From: Paenibacillus agricola | Lineage (GTDB): Bacteria; Bacillota; Bacilli; Paenibacillales; NBRC-103111 | Reading direction: 5' to 3' | Length of the DNA stretch: 64,000 bases | Assembly (NCBI RefSeq): GCF_011440305.1 | Contig: NZ_JAAOIW010000004.1 | Location: forward strand, 310,001-374,000 | Shown here: positions 1 through 8,533 of the stretch, one piece after another | Layout of the letters: each line of letters begins with the position of its first letter | Position numbering within the stretch: the stretch's first letter is position 1 | The notes under the pieces: model-generated | What the model saw: the letters and a program-made list of their open reading frames with translations, nothing else | The model's database searches: none | What the model was told of the DNA's origin: nothing | Made by a program: the position numbers and the translations under genes

Positions 1-858
1 CAAAAATTCTTTGGCAAGAAGATTAACCTCCACCGTAGCACTTTTTCGAATGTTAAGCGGCTTATTAACAATAGGCGGGTTATAAAACACAAAATGTTTA
101 CGCCCCCTTGGCGCCCCGTTATCGTCAATCAACCTCATGGGGGTACCCGTCAATTGTTCCGCTAATTCCTTCGGATTTGCAATGGTGGCGGATGTACAGA
201 TAAATATAGGCCGGCTGCCGTAAAATTCACATACCCGTTTAAGCCTTCGTACCACATTAGCTACATGGCTACCAAAAACCCCACGGTATGTATGTAATTC
301 GTCTATCACAATATATTTTAAATTGCTAAACAGGCTAACCCATTTTGTATGGTGTGGTAAAATCGCCGAATGCAGCATATCGGGATTTGTTATAACAATA
401 TGCCCTGATTTTTTTACGATTTGGCGTATTGCAGGGGATGTATCCCCATCATAGGTATAGCTTTTTATATCCATGCCCATTTCCTTAATGATTTCGTTTA
501 GCTCGCTTTTCTGATCTTGTGCCAGAGCTTTTGTTGGGAATAAGTATAAGGCGCGGCTGGTATCATCTTCAGCAATAGCTTGTAACACAGGTAGGTTATA
601 GCATAGGGTTTTACCTGAAGCTGTTGGGGTTACCGTAACAATGTTCTCCCCTTTTTGCAGCGTTTCGTAAGCTGAAAACTGGTGAGTATAGAGTTCTTCT
701 ATGCCCCGTTGGTTTAAAGCTGATTGTATTCTAGGATCTACGCTTACGGGGATGGGTCTGGTTTTGGCTGCTTGCGGTTCAATTTCATGCCAATTGCTTA
801 TATTGTCGTTGGCTCTTAATTCAGTTATCAATTCGGAAAGTGACTTTTTTCTCAGCAT
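1..858 (-). CDS. mrfA: DEAD/DEAH-box repair helicase, MrfA (YprA) type, 5' part only
   Basis: The reading frame is open from the start codon at 858 to the window edge, giving the first 286 residues of a larger protein. Visible helicase motifs are TPTASGKT (Walker A, residues 77-84), DELH (Walker B, 186-189) and SAT (motif III, 223-225). The wording around them closely matches my memory of Bacillus YprA/MrfA, an SF2 helicase that acts with the nuclease MrfB in repair of mitomycin C lesions; that role is family knowledge. The C-terminal zinc-binding DUF1998 part would lie outside the window. The ATG has AGAGGTG about 8 bases upstream. A near-LexA box lies at 889-902, just upstream. Identity as an MrfA-type helicase is confident; the SOS link is inference. 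Confidence 0.9.
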   Translation of the reverse strand, partial: MLRKKSLSELITELRANDNISNWHEIEPQAAKTRPIPVSVDPRIQSALNQRGIEELYTHQFSAYETLQKGENIVTVTPTASGKTLCYNLPVLQAIAEDDTSRALYLFPTKALAQDQKSELNEIIKEMGMDIKSYTYDGDTSPAIRQIVKKSGHIVITNPDMLHSAILPHHTKWVSLFSNLKYIVIDELHTYRGVFGSHVANVVRRLKRVCEFYGSRPIFICTSATIANPKELAEQLTGTPMRLIDDNGAPRGRKHFVFYNPPIVNKPLNIRKSATVEVNLLAKEFL

Positions 859-888
859 GTGATTTCACCTCTTAAAGATACAGTTTAC

Positions 889-902
889 CGAATATTTGTT
901 CG
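889..902. promoter_or_regulatory. Near-consensus LexA (SOS) box upstream of mrfA
   Basis: CGAATATTTGTTCG reads on the other strand as CGAACAAATATTCG. The Gram-positive LexA consensus is CGAAC-N4-GTTCG, so one core base differs. It is an inverted repeat about 30 bases before the mrfA start codon, where a repressor could block transcription. Confidence 0.4.
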
Positions 903-1000
903 GTTGAACAGACCTTTATTAAACAAACACAGCTTTACGGCAATAACGGCATTTTTTACAGTCTATAACAACGGGCTGCTCTCTGTAATCGTACTGAAAT

Positions 1001-1033
1001 AGCCCTGAACGGGATCGCTGATCCGCCAGGGCT
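1001..1033 (-). terminator. Hairpin after the 70-residue gene, possible weak terminator
   Basis: AGCCCTG pairs with CAGGGCT, and inside it GGATC pairs with GATCC around a 3-base loop. The minus-strand tail is only ATTTCAG, so the T-run is poor. It lies in the 260-base gap between mrfA and the next gene, where I see nothing else coding. Confidence 0.35.
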
Positions 1034-1118
1034 TGAAGGCAAATCTCGACTTGCGAGAGTTGCGGGCTGGTATACATATGGGGTCACATCACAATTACAA
1101 TATGGCACAGTTACAGCC

Positions 1119-1331
1119 TTACAGTAAATCCGAGGAGTCGTCATAATCGTACCTAATGCCATCTTGCTCAACCTTTTGTAAGTAGGATACACCTTGTGCG
1201 GCAACTGAATTATTTTGCAGCTTAAGTAATACCTCGCGATACTGCTGGGCTCTAGAGCCATTCGATTCTTTACTCATAGCCAAATGCAACGCCTGCTCGA
1301 TTACGACAATATCATGACTGGTAAAATCCAT
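1119..1331 (-). CDS. Hypothetical 70-residue protein
   Basis: I do not recognise the family. The start at 1331 is preceded by AGGAGG with an 8-base spacer; a GTG ten codons further upstream (1361) lacks such a site. The protein begins MDFTSHDIVVIEQALHLAMS and ends in an acidic stretch (DYDDSSDLL). The middle is polar and probably helical (AQQYREVLLKLQN). There is no signal peptide or membrane segment. It stands alone between mrfA and the pilX-like gene, with a hairpin downstream. The excellent ribosome-binding site is the main reason to believe it is expressed. Confidence 0.6.
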   Translation of the reverse strand: MDFTSHDIVVIEQALHLAMSKESNGSRAQQYREVLLKLQNNSVAAQGVSYLQKVEQDGIRYDYDDSSDLL

Positions 1332-1418
1332 ACAGCAGCCCTCCTGGGTGTTGTTTTTCACCTGAGCTAGTATATCCCTGGAGGGATGGGGATATGCATT
1401 TCCCGCTTGATCCGCAAC

Positions 1419-3599
1419 TTATTTCCTGCTTACTGTCCACGCATCAACGCTAATGGTTGGACGTGAAGGTATAACCGGGTCTGGTACAGGTAAGGGTGTA
1501 GGTGTAGGTAAAGTACCCCCACCTGCAGTTGCATTTGCCGGGGGATGATATTCCAGATTTATCCAAGCATTTTTATCATTTTTTGCCCAGTCTGCAAAAT
1601 TGATATTGCCGCCTGTAGTAATTCCACCGAATAAAGGCTTTGGACTGGTTCCTAGACCACTACTAAAAGTAATGCTTCCAATAGCCCCCATAAAATCGGA
1701 TACCGTCATATTGCCAATCGACTTAAAGTTTAATGAGCCTTTAGTCAAGATCGAACCTTTAATATCCATATCCGAAATCGTGTTGTTAGTAACAAGGGCT
1801 GTCGCATAAATATTCCCTGTATCCATACTTGTTATTGCATTAAAGGTTAGCGTCCCTCCTGTATATATTGAACCCGTCATCGCCATCTTTTCAATTGTAT
1901 TGCTAAAGTTCACATTGCCAGGCGTGCTTATACTCCCAGTCATAGAGATATCTTTAATGGCATTAAATACCGTCTCGCTCCCTGAAAGTATCGACCCTGA
2001 GCCCGTCATTTTCAAATATTCAATGGTGTTTGAGAAATTCACTTTGAGCTTGCTGCTAATATCTCCAGCTACATGAAGCTGCTTCACAGCATTAAATACA
2101 ACATCACCGCCAGAAATTATCGAACCGTCTAATACATTAATAGTGTCCAGCGTATTTGCAAAATTCACCTTGGTCAAGCTACTAATATTTTTCCCGACAT
2201 CCAGCCTTGTAAAGCTATTAATAATAAAATCTTTACCCGTAATGATTGATAAACCTACTTTATTAGGGGGAGCTATATTACCTAGCGTATTGGAAAAGTT
2301 AATGGCTGTAAGGCTGCTGAAATACCCATCAATCTTTAGCGCATCAATCCCGCTGAATCTAATCCCATCATTTCCCGATACCGGGGTTCCTACTATAACG
2401 GAATCCTTTACATTCAATTGGTTTAATGTATTGGTGAAGTCGATATTTTTTTGTGTGCTTAAGCTTCTTCCCACGGACAAAAGCGCTACCGTATTAAAGC
2501 TCATTTGCCCACCACTGACCATGTTACCGCTTATTTGAATCGTTTCGTTCCAATTAGTCATCCTAATCTCGTTTTTGGCTACCATATTGCCAGTCACATT
2601 GATTATACAATTGTTACAATCCAATATAATATCGTTCCCAGATACGATATCACCTGTAATTGTAACGGTTTGATTGCTGCCTGAAATCGTAATATTGCCC
2701 GTGTGTAAAGCAGAGCTCTGAGAGCTGCTGATCGTCTTGGTTCCTGGGGTTAGTGTATAGGAAGCAGGAACTATATTCAATGTAGAATCATAAACAACAG
2801 GCTGCCGATAATTGACCGTAAGTGTATTTCCACTAAGGGTTAGCGGAAATGGGATTAATGGGGTTAATGGCTCCCTAGGTAAGGGTCTTATCACCATCTG
2901 GGCATCAAAATATTCATTAAATTGTGTTGCAAATTGTTGGGCGGTTATCGTTTTTATACGCGTCACACTAGTTCCGTCTTGACTGCCCAGCTTATCCTCA
3001 CTATATCCTACGGGTGCGCCATAATAGCTAGGAGTTGGCGTTATAGCGCCAGATACCCCTTCTGCACCAAAAATCCCCGTTGCCGGATCCGTATATTTAC
3101 TTTGTGTTGGGGTTGGTGTCGGTGTAGGCGTTGGTATCGGTGTGACAGCCTGTGCAATAGCTTGCGTACAAACTAATGTTAAATTAATATTCTGGGTTGA
3201 TGTAATATGGGCTCGATTGCTTGTCCCTGCCGAATTTATTGCAAAGGTATCGCTGCAATCTCTGGCACCGACAATAGGGATCGTCCATACCGGTTTATTA
3301 GTATTATTATATAAAAAGTTACCCTGCGCGTTTAGATCCTCCACCATTCTCGCAACATTATTAGGTCCGAGATTAATGGGGTCAACTGCACGGCCAACGG
3401 CTTCGAGCATAATACGATTCGCCACAAGCGCTCCCGTTTCGGCAATATAATAGGCTTGCTCCTTAGTTTCCCCCTTTACTGTATTATTGGCTCCCTGTAA
3501 GGTGCTCATAATCAAAGGAGTGGAAAGCAAGCCAACAATAGCGACCAGAAATAAAACTAAAATCAACGCTGCTCCACGTTCATTTTTCATAATATTCAT
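1419..3599 (-). CDS. PilX-like pilus-associated protein with long beta-type repeats
   Basis: The N-terminus (MNIMKNERGAALILVLFLVA, residues 1-20) fits the PilX N-terminal family: a short basic start, then a hydrophobic helix as in type IV pilus minor components. Residue ~145 begins a Thr-Pro linker, (TP)5-like. From about residue 290 to 680 the protein is built of imperfect repeats of ~20 residues containing pieces such as 'GSI', 'F(N/S)' and 'NTI', which suggests a stacked beta-helix. The C-terminus is another proline-rich stretch. It lies divergent from two prepilin genes at the end of the pil locus, so a surface role on the pilus (tip, adhesion) is inferred. The ATG at 3599 has AAGGA 12 bases upstream; an ATG at 3611 is too close to that site. 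Confidence 0.7.
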   Translation of the reverse strand: MNIMKNERGAALILVLFLVAIVGLLSTPLIMSTLQGANNTVKGETKEQAYYIAETGALVANRIMLEAVGRAVDPINLGPNNVARMVEDLNAQGNFLYNNTNKPVWTIPIVGARDCSDTFAINSAGTSNRAHITSTQNINLTLVCTQAIAQAVTPIPTPTPTPTPTQSKYTDPATGIFGAEGVSGAITPTPSYYGAPVGYSEDKLGSQDGTSVTRIKTITAQQFATQFNEYFDAQMVIRPLPREPLTPLIPFPLTLSGNTLTVNYRQPVVYDSTLNIVPASYTLTPGTKTISSSQSSALHTGNITISGSNQTVTITGDIVSGNDIILDCNNCIINVTGNMVAKNEIRMTNWNETIQISGNMVSGGQMSFNTVALLSVGRSLSTQKNIDFTNTLNQLNVKDSVIVGTPVSGNDGIRFSGIDALKIDGYFSSLTAINFSNTLGNIAPPNKVGLSIITGKDFIINSFTRLDVGKNISSLTKVNFANTLDTINVLDGSIISGGDVVFNAVKQLHVAGDISSKLKVNFSNTIEYLKMTGSGSILSGSETVFNAIKDISMTGSISTPGNVNFSNTIEKMAMTGSIYTGGTLTFNAITSMDTGNIYATALVTNNTISDMDIKGSILTKGSLNFKSIGNMTVSDFMGAIGSITFSSGLGTSPKPLFGGITTGGNINFADWAKNDKNAWINLEYHPPANATAGGGTLPTPTPLPVPDPVIPSRPTISVDAWTVSRK
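3105..3145. repeat. Short tandem repeat encoding a Thr-Pro linker
   Basis: A run of imperfect GGTGTN hexamers on the plus strand encodes alternating Thr and Pro on the minus strand in the PilX-like protein. It separates the N-terminal pilin-like part from the repeat domain. Such a run may vary in length between strains (inference). Confidence 0.6.
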
Positions 3600-3631
3600 A
3601 CGCTTCCCCATTCCTTCTTTGCAAATTTTCG

Positions 3632-3659
3632 ACTATAGTTAGTTTATACTACTTTTGAA
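3632..3659 (-). promoter_or_regulatory. Promoter of the PilX-like gene
   Basis: On the minus strand TTCAAA (3654-3659) and TATAGT (3632-3637) are separated by 16 bases, a fair sigma-A promoter in the short divergent gap between the PilX-like gene and the two prepilin genes. Confidence 0.5.
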
Positions 3660-3683
3660 CTACGCATAAAGGAAGTGCTTATC

Positions 3684-4196
3684 ATGAATAATCAAAAAGG
3701 CTTATCATTATTGGAAGTGCTTGCTGCTGTCACTATACTTGCCATGGTTATTTTATCAATATCCTATTTTTTCACAAAAAATTATGAATACTCCAACCGT
3801 GAAGAAAGCAAGGATATTTCGGTTAATGTTGCCAGAAATGTTATTGAAGATTTAAAACCAGGTTTAATGAATGGAACTGCTGTTACCTTATTTAGCAATA
3901 GTGAAGCCGCCCATGCTTTAGCTTTAAATGAAATTGAATTACTGCGAGATAATCAGGATAACACCTTTACCTTTGACTATATTACCGACCCTATCAGCCA
4001 TCTAAAAGTAGCCATCCGCGAAATCAATATTCCTAATAATAGAACCTATACGATAACCGACGAATTAAATACTGAGATCAGATTCCCGTTCGTGATGAAC
4101 CATTATTTCTCTCATATTGAGGTTACAGTCACAGATACCTTATTGAACAATACAACCTACACCTTGCAGAGCTATCTAGAAAAGAGGCCAAGATAA
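3684..4196 (+). CDS. Type IV prepilin-like minor pilin (first of two)
   Basis: A 170-residue protein beginning MNNQKGLSLLEVLAAVTILA. This is a class III prepilin signal: a short basic leader, cleavage expected after Gly7 and Glu at mature position 5, followed by a ~20-residue hydrophobic helix that builds the pilus core. The rest is a polar globular domain I cannot place. AAAGGAAG lies 8 bases before this ATG; a GTG at 3675 overlaps that site and is rejected. The stop codon overlaps the next start (TAATG), so the two pilins are translationally coupled. PilD at 8534-9358 would process it. Confidence 0.85.
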   Translation: MNNQKGLSLLEVLAAVTILAMVILSISYFFTKNYEYSNREESKDISVNVARNVIEDLKPGLMNGTAVTLFSNSEAAHALALNEIELLRDNQDNTFTFDYITDPISHLKVAIREINIPNNRTYTITDELNTEIRFPFVMNHYFSHIEVTVTDTLLNNTTYTLQSYLEKRPR

Positions 4197-4687
4197 TGAA
4201 AATACTCAATCAAAAAGCCATTTCATTGATCGAGGTTCTAGCAGCTATTACATTAACAGCCATCGTTATCGGGGTGATTACAGCAGTTATTTACCAAACA
4301 AATCAAGGCTTTTCTAAGATTACTACGAGGGAAAGCGTTCAGGAAAACGGTAGAATAATTACTGAGCATATTGTTAACCAGGTACGTTCAGCTCGATATT
4401 TGGTTACTAGTACTCATGATGAAAACAATCATCGCCACAGTGTACTAACACTTCAAGCCATTAATGCTCAAGGGGCAGCAACAGGAGATACTGTTCGATA
4501 CAATTTTGTCAGCCCCAACCTGACTGTAACCATCACTATAAATGGGGTAGCCCACACGATGACTCTAACGACTCAACTAGAGCAAGCGGATTTTATTTAT
4601 TTAGCTCCAAGTGTAGTTGACATTAACCTACAATTCAAAGCCAATAGCAAGCCTTATTATACTAGTGTCAGGCTTCCTAGTTGGTAA
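4196..4687 (+). CDS. Type IV prepilin-like minor pilin (second of two)
   Basis: A 163-residue protein with the leader MKILNQKA, then ISLIEVLAAITLTAIVIG. It is a prepilin N-terminal motif, with Ala instead of the usual Gly before the expected cleavage point; PilD-type enzymes tolerate this in some minor pilins (family knowledge). The soluble part resembles GspJ/PilW-like minor pilins (N-terminal helix then beta strands), but that is only an impression. It overlaps the preceding pilin by one base and meets the minus-strand stalk-domain gene end to end, with four bases between them. Likely a minor pilin that starts or caps the fibre. Confidence 0.82.
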   Translation: MKILNQKAISLIEVLAAITLTAIVIGVITAVIYQTNQGFSKITTRESVQENGRIITEHIVNQVRSARYLVTSTHDENNHRHSVLTLQAINAQGAATGDTVRYNFVSPNLTVTITINGVAHTMTLTTQLEQADFIYLAPSVVDINLQFKANSKPYYTSVRLPSW

Positions 4688-4691
4688 TACC

Positions 4692-5339
4692 TTATTTTGT
4701 AGTATTCGCAGCACCAGTTGAAGCAAACGACGAACTATTTAATCTTTCCTTCAGCATCTTGTTCATCAGATCCGCATTAGAGCCGTAAATTGACCAAGCC
4801 ACCGCGTAGCCATCTAAATTTTTGCTCTCCCAGCCGCCTCGTAGCAGCTCTACAGCAACCCCAAGCTTATTAAGTGCCACCTTCATCTCTTCATCCTTTA
4901 AATCCTCTGCCACAAGCTGAAGAGCGTGATAACGGTCGCGCATTCTCCCCATGTTCTCTCCATCATTCGTTTTCAGCGCTTTGATCAAATCCGTCATAAT
5001 GCCATTATTCTCAAGCGCGATATATTGATAAATCCCATACTCCGAGGAAGCTAGCACCTCTTTGGTTTTATCAGCAATAAAATCCAGATTGACCGTTCGC
5101 GAAGTGTTATTCCAGCTAACCTCTGCCCCAAGCATTTCAGACATACTACGCAAAGGCACATAAACAGAGCCATTATAAACAATCGATTCCTTCGCTAATT
5201 CGGCTTGCTGGCCGTTGATCGATACATTTAATTTTTCCATCAACACTTGGATCGTTTGCAGCTTTCCTTCCGCCCACGCAGTAGCTCCGAACAGCAACAA
5301 CGAACCACCTACAATTGCGATCATCCATTTTTTGTTCAT
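4692..5339 (-). CDS. Secreted copper-amine-oxidase N-terminal ('stalk') domain protein
   Basis: 215 residues. Residues 1-24 form a signal peptide (MNKKWMIAIVGGSLLLFGATAWA). About residues 33-80 match the copper amine oxidase N-terminal-like domain common in Paenibacillus surface proteins, with the pattern 'YVPLRSMSEMLGA...W'. The rest is helical and charged. AGGAGG is 7 bases before the second of two adjacent ATGs (5339). It is the last gene of the pil operon, 29 bases after pilO, so it may act outside the membrane in pilus assembly or anchoring; that is inference. The same domain recurs at the C-terminus of the CtpA-like protease at 44.3-45.8 kb. Confidence 0.75.
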   Translation of the reverse strand: MNKKWMIAIVGGSLLLFGATAWAEGKLQTIQVLMEKLNVSINGQQAELAKESIVYNGSVYVPLRSMSEMLGAEVSWNNTSRTVNLDFIADKTKEVLASSEYGIYQYIALENNGIMTDLIKALKTNDGENMGRMRDRYHALQLVAEDLKDEEMKVALNKLGVAVELLRGGWESKNLDGYAVAWSIYGSNADLMNKMLKERLNSSSFASTGAANTTK

Positions 5340-5368
5340 CATGTCGCCTCCTCTGTAAACAAATGATG

Positions 5369-6226
5369 CTAATTATTAGTTTCCAGCAATCTCATAAATT
5401 GTTGCTCCGACCAAGTTGGATCAACTCTTCGTTCTACTTCTTTAGTTGGAATTGGTGCTGCTTCCTTAAATTTCCCTACATATCCATTGGCAGCAAATAA
5501 CGAAAGCTTAAGATTCAAACTAATCTTATCTATAACGACCGAATACGCCTCATTGGCTACGAATTCATTAGAGGATGGTGTCGACACAGTCCCTGCTGTA
5601 GCTTGGTCACTGCTTTTACTCACCTGCAGACTCCACTCGCGTATGGCAATTAATCGTTCCGATTGATCCAATAGCTGGATAAATGAGGTGATCTGTGCGT
5701 ACGTTCCTGAAACTACAGCCGTCATATGGATCTCTTGAATAGCTGAGCCTGTATTAGGTGCTACCGCTCCCGTCGCAGCATTAGGTGCTATATGGGCCTG
5801 AGGAGCTTGGTTGGCGCCGGCAGCATTCTTAGCTCCTGCGCCATTCATAAGCATGGCCAGACCATCCGAGCCCTGGTTGCCCTCCCCATATTGGATATTA
5901 TTTAAGGTTACACCCGATTGTTTCTCGATCTCCTTGAGATTCAGATAAAACCGTGGCATTTCCTCTTTGATGGGAACCTGGCGCAGCTGGGCTTCAATTT
6001 CTGCATCCGTTGCTTTCATGGGTGTCGGATTGCGCAGCTCGTTCTCTTTAAGTTTGGCAAGTGATTGAACCCGTGTATCGGCGGTTTCATGTCCAGTTAA
6101 TACAGGCAGGACAAAAAAACTGAGTACATACACATTAAGAAATAACCCAATAACGATACTAGCACCTATTAAAAAAGCGGGGGATCTTAGCGTTTGTGCA
6201 TATTCTTGAAGTTTTTGCTTGTTCAT
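5369..6226 (-). CDS. pilO: Type IV pilus inner-membrane alignment protein PilO
   Basis: 285 residues: a short cytoplasmic start, one membrane helix (about residues 17-40), then an outer domain with a coiled-coil start and an Ala/Asn-rich linker (residues ~130-165). This is the PilO layout, and it directly follows PilN and PilM. PilM, PilN and PilO form the platform that links the cytoplasmic motor to the growing fibre. The domain around 'AQITSFIQLLDQSERLIAIREWSL' is typical of PilO's ferredoxin-like fold. GGGGGAG lies just before the ATG. The gene starts 9 bases after pilN ends. Confidence 0.8.
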   Translation of the reverse strand: MNKQKLQEYAQTLRSPAFLIGASIVIGLFLNVYVLSFFVLPVLTGHETADTRVQSLAKLKENELRNPTPMKATDAEIEAQLRQVPIKEEMPRFYLNLKEIEKQSGVTLNNIQYGEGNQGSDGLAMLMNGAGAKNAAGANQAPQAHIAPNAATGAVAPNTGSAIQEIHMTAVVSGTYAQITSFIQLLDQSERLIAIREWSLQVSKSSDQATAGTVSTPSSNEFVANEAYSVVIDKISLNLKLSLFAANGYVGKFKEAAPIPTKEVERRVDPTWSEQQFMRLLETNN

Positions 6227-6235
6227 AAGCTCCCC

Positions 6236-7258
6236 CTACTTTATTTGGTTTGGTACCTTTAAGGTCAGCTCCAATTGGACTTGAAACTTCGTATATTTTT
6301 TAGTTTGGACAACCGTAGGAGCAACTGCCACTGGTGGCAAGGTTGTTACGGGTTGCTCGGGAAGCTTATATTGTTTGAAAAGCTCGAGATTTTTTTTAGC
6401 CTCATTAAGCTCCTTTAATGTAATGGGGGAGTCTTGAATGATTTCCTCAAAAGACATACTCACGTCAGCACTAGTATCCTCTGGGGTAATCAAGCTTTGG
6501 TCTGGCACTTCAATGCCAAATTGCTGCTCAACCATCTGTTGGTTAATCGTCCAGCTTAGCTCATTTAACAGCTCATCCCCCTTGCTTTCTGCAGGGGTGA
6601 GCTTGGTCTCCATGATTCGCTTAAATTCTTCTTCCGGGGATAAGGTTGTCCCACTTGAAGGAGGAATCGGCGGAATAACTTCGATAGGTGCCGGAGGTAT
6701 CGGGATTTCACCATCAACACGCTGGATGCTTTTTATTAACACATTCTCAAGAAGCGGAGATTGCTGCAGGCGCAGCACGTATTCAGCGGTTTGCTCCAGT
6801 GCTCCGAATTCAGCCGTTATCGCCAATTTTTGTCCAGTACCCGCCACTTGGCTGCCCGCTGCAGCCGCTTGAGGCGAGCTCACCGCTATCTTGCCATCAT
6901 TAGCTCCAGCCACTACACCCATAGATTGAATGCGTGCCACCTCTGGAAGCTGGATTGTAATAAGCTCAATCAAAGGCAGCCAAAATTGCCGCTCCTGTTT
7001 GAGCTTGGCAATATCTGCTGTTAAAGCCTGATAATTTTTCGTTTGCTCATCCATCGTTTTCTGCAAGCGCAGCGATTGAATCGAGTTGCTAAGCTCCTTC
7101 GACTGGGCTTCCTTCTGAGCAATGCCCGCTTTTAAATAAACACCATATAACATCAGACCTCCGGCAAAAAGCACAGATACGGCCAAAGTGCTAATAACAA
7201 GCGGAATATAAATGCGACGAATGATGGGGATTTTGGGCAACAGGTTAATATTTCTCAT
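6236..7258 (-). CDS. pilN: Type IV pilus assembly protein PilN
   Basis: 340 residues. It begins MRNINLLPKIP, the short cytoplasmic 'INLLP' tail by which PilN binds PilM, followed by a membrane helix (residues ~17-40) and a coiled coil (~45-85). The C-terminal half is longer than in typical PilN (about 200 residues) and contains a Pro-rich segment (residues ~190-205) and an acidic region. The start overlaps the pilM stop by four bases (ATGA). The extra length may be a Gram-positive feature; I cannot test this here. Confidence 0.82.
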   Translation of the reverse strand: MRNINLLPKIPIIRRIYIPLVISTLAVSVLFAGGLMLYGVYLKAGIAQKEAQSKELSNSIQSLRLQKTMDEQTKNYQALTADIAKLKQERQFWLPLIELITIQLPEVARIQSMGVVAGANDGKIAVSSPQAAAAGSQVAGTGQKLAITAEFGALEQTAEYVLRLQQSPLLENVLIKSIQRVDGEIPIPPAPIEVIPPIPPSSGTTLSPEEEFKRIMETKLTPAESKGDELLNELSWTINQQMVEQQFGIEVPDQSLITPEDTSADVSMSFEEIIQDSPITLKELNEAKKNLELFKQYKLPEQPVTTLPPVAVAPTVVQTKKYTKFQVQLELTLKVPNQIK

Positions 7259-8478
7259 CGTCCCGTACCTCTTAAAGCCAATCCAATCGTAACCGAATAC
7301 GTAGAAAACAGCAGATTCAAGGGTGCCGCAGCGTTCGTAATCTGGTCGGTTCCGAATAAGGCTACTTCAATTCCGAGCTTTTCTTGCAAAACCACAGCCA
7401 ATTCCGGCAAACCATTGACATCACCGGAGAGCAGCACACGATCAAATACTTGGGTGCGGTTATTTAAGGTATATCGATAAAAATTCAACAAGCGCTCCAG
7501 CTCATGAGCCAAATCATTGCTTGCATGATGCGTAGCTGAAAAATCTGTATTAAAATCAGTAAACAAGCTGTCAAGCGGTGAACCTTCTTCGTGAGTAACC
7601 TCTGCCTTTTTCTCCTCAAAAAGGATCGGGAGATTACGGGTTATTTTCAACTGGCTTTCATGAAAAATACTGACATCCGTAGCCTTCGGATTCACATCGA
7701 CAACGAGAAACGTACCATTGGAATTGGTAATCTGGATTTGATGGATAAGCCGAAATAGCGATAGCGCTTTGATTTCCAGGCTCTTAAGCTTTAATCCAGC
7801 CGATTTGGCGATCTCCGAGTATTCGTCAACCAGCGCACGCGGTGCAGCGATAAGCATCACATCACATTGCAGCTTTTCCAGCGCTTCTGCATCCGCTTCA
7901 GGCTGCTTCGAATTACCGAATAAAAGATCATGTTCCCCACCCAGCCCTAAGCTGTCCTGCTTGCCTGTAGCAGCTTGACCTTGCCAATCCCCATCAGAGC
8001 CTTTGGGCGATTTTTTAGACTCTTTTTGCTTCTTAATGGCCGATTTGGGCTTGGCAGCGCCCTCCTCCGTTCCGTTTAGCTTGACGAAATCGTAAACCGG
8101 TTGGTCAAAAGGCAAATGGATATTATGCTTCACTTCAAAATCAACCAGCTTTTGCAATTCTTTTAAAGGAATATCGGGAAATTTCAAAAACCGCACCATG
8201 ATGGATTGGCTCGGTACAACCATATGCACATGTTTACTTTTCGGATTGAGTTTGGCAACCAATGTCTGTATCGTACGAATAACGCTATACAGCTCCTTAA
8301 TACGTCCATCGTCAATAGCCTGGTCGGGCAAATATTCCGTCTCATAACCGTGTAGGATCGGCTTGCCTTTGGAGCCAGCCGTCATTTCTACGGCTTTTAT
8401 AGAGGAATCAGTAATCTCGATACCTAAGGAGCGTGTCATAGGTCGTACAAGTTGTAACAAGCTAGTAAAGTGTCCCAA
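7255..8478 (-). CDS. pilM: Type IV pilus assembly ATPase-like protein PilM
   Basis: 407 residues of the actin-like PilM family: 'LGIEITDSSIKAVEM' near residue 18 is the phosphate-1 region and 'FLVVDVNPKATDVSIF' near residue 260 the second. PilM is a cytoplasmic partner of PilN. Residues ~133-190 are a Lys/Ser/Gly-rich, low-complexity insertion, so the protein is longer than the usual ~350. The chosen start is a TTG at 8478 with AGGAGG 11 bases upstream; an ATG at 8439 lacks a ribosome-binding site but cannot be excluded. It is 55 bases downstream of pilD. Confidence 0.85.
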   Translation of the reverse strand: MGHFTSLLQLVRPMTRSLGIEITDSSIKAVEMTAGSKGKPILHGYETEYLPDQAIDDGRIKELYSVIRTIQTLVAKLNPKSKHVHMVVPSQSIMVRFLKFPDIPLKELQKLVDFEVKHNIHLPFDQPVYDFVKLNGTEEGAAKPKSAIKKQKESKKSPKGSDGDWQGQAATGKQDSLGLGGEHDLLFGNSKQPEADAEALEKLQCDVMLIAAPRALVDEYSEIAKSAGLKLKSLEIKALSLFRLIHQIQITNSNGTFLVVDVNPKATDVSIFHESQLKITRNLPILFEEKKAEVTHEEGSPLDSLFTDFNTDFSATHHASNDLAHELERLLNFYRYTLNNRTQVFDRVLLSGDVNGLPELAVVLQEKLGIEVALFGTDQITNAAAPLNLLFSTYSVTIGLALRGTGR

Positions 8479-8533
8479 TGATGACTGACCCTCCTTTGAT
8501 TCTCAGGAAAACTGCTAATGATCGAGCATAGTG

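Noticed and set aside
956-1261. 101-codon minus-strand frame near the mrfA gene
   Set aside because: It overlaps the 70-residue gene, which has a much better start, and the product is unstructured and Cys-rich.
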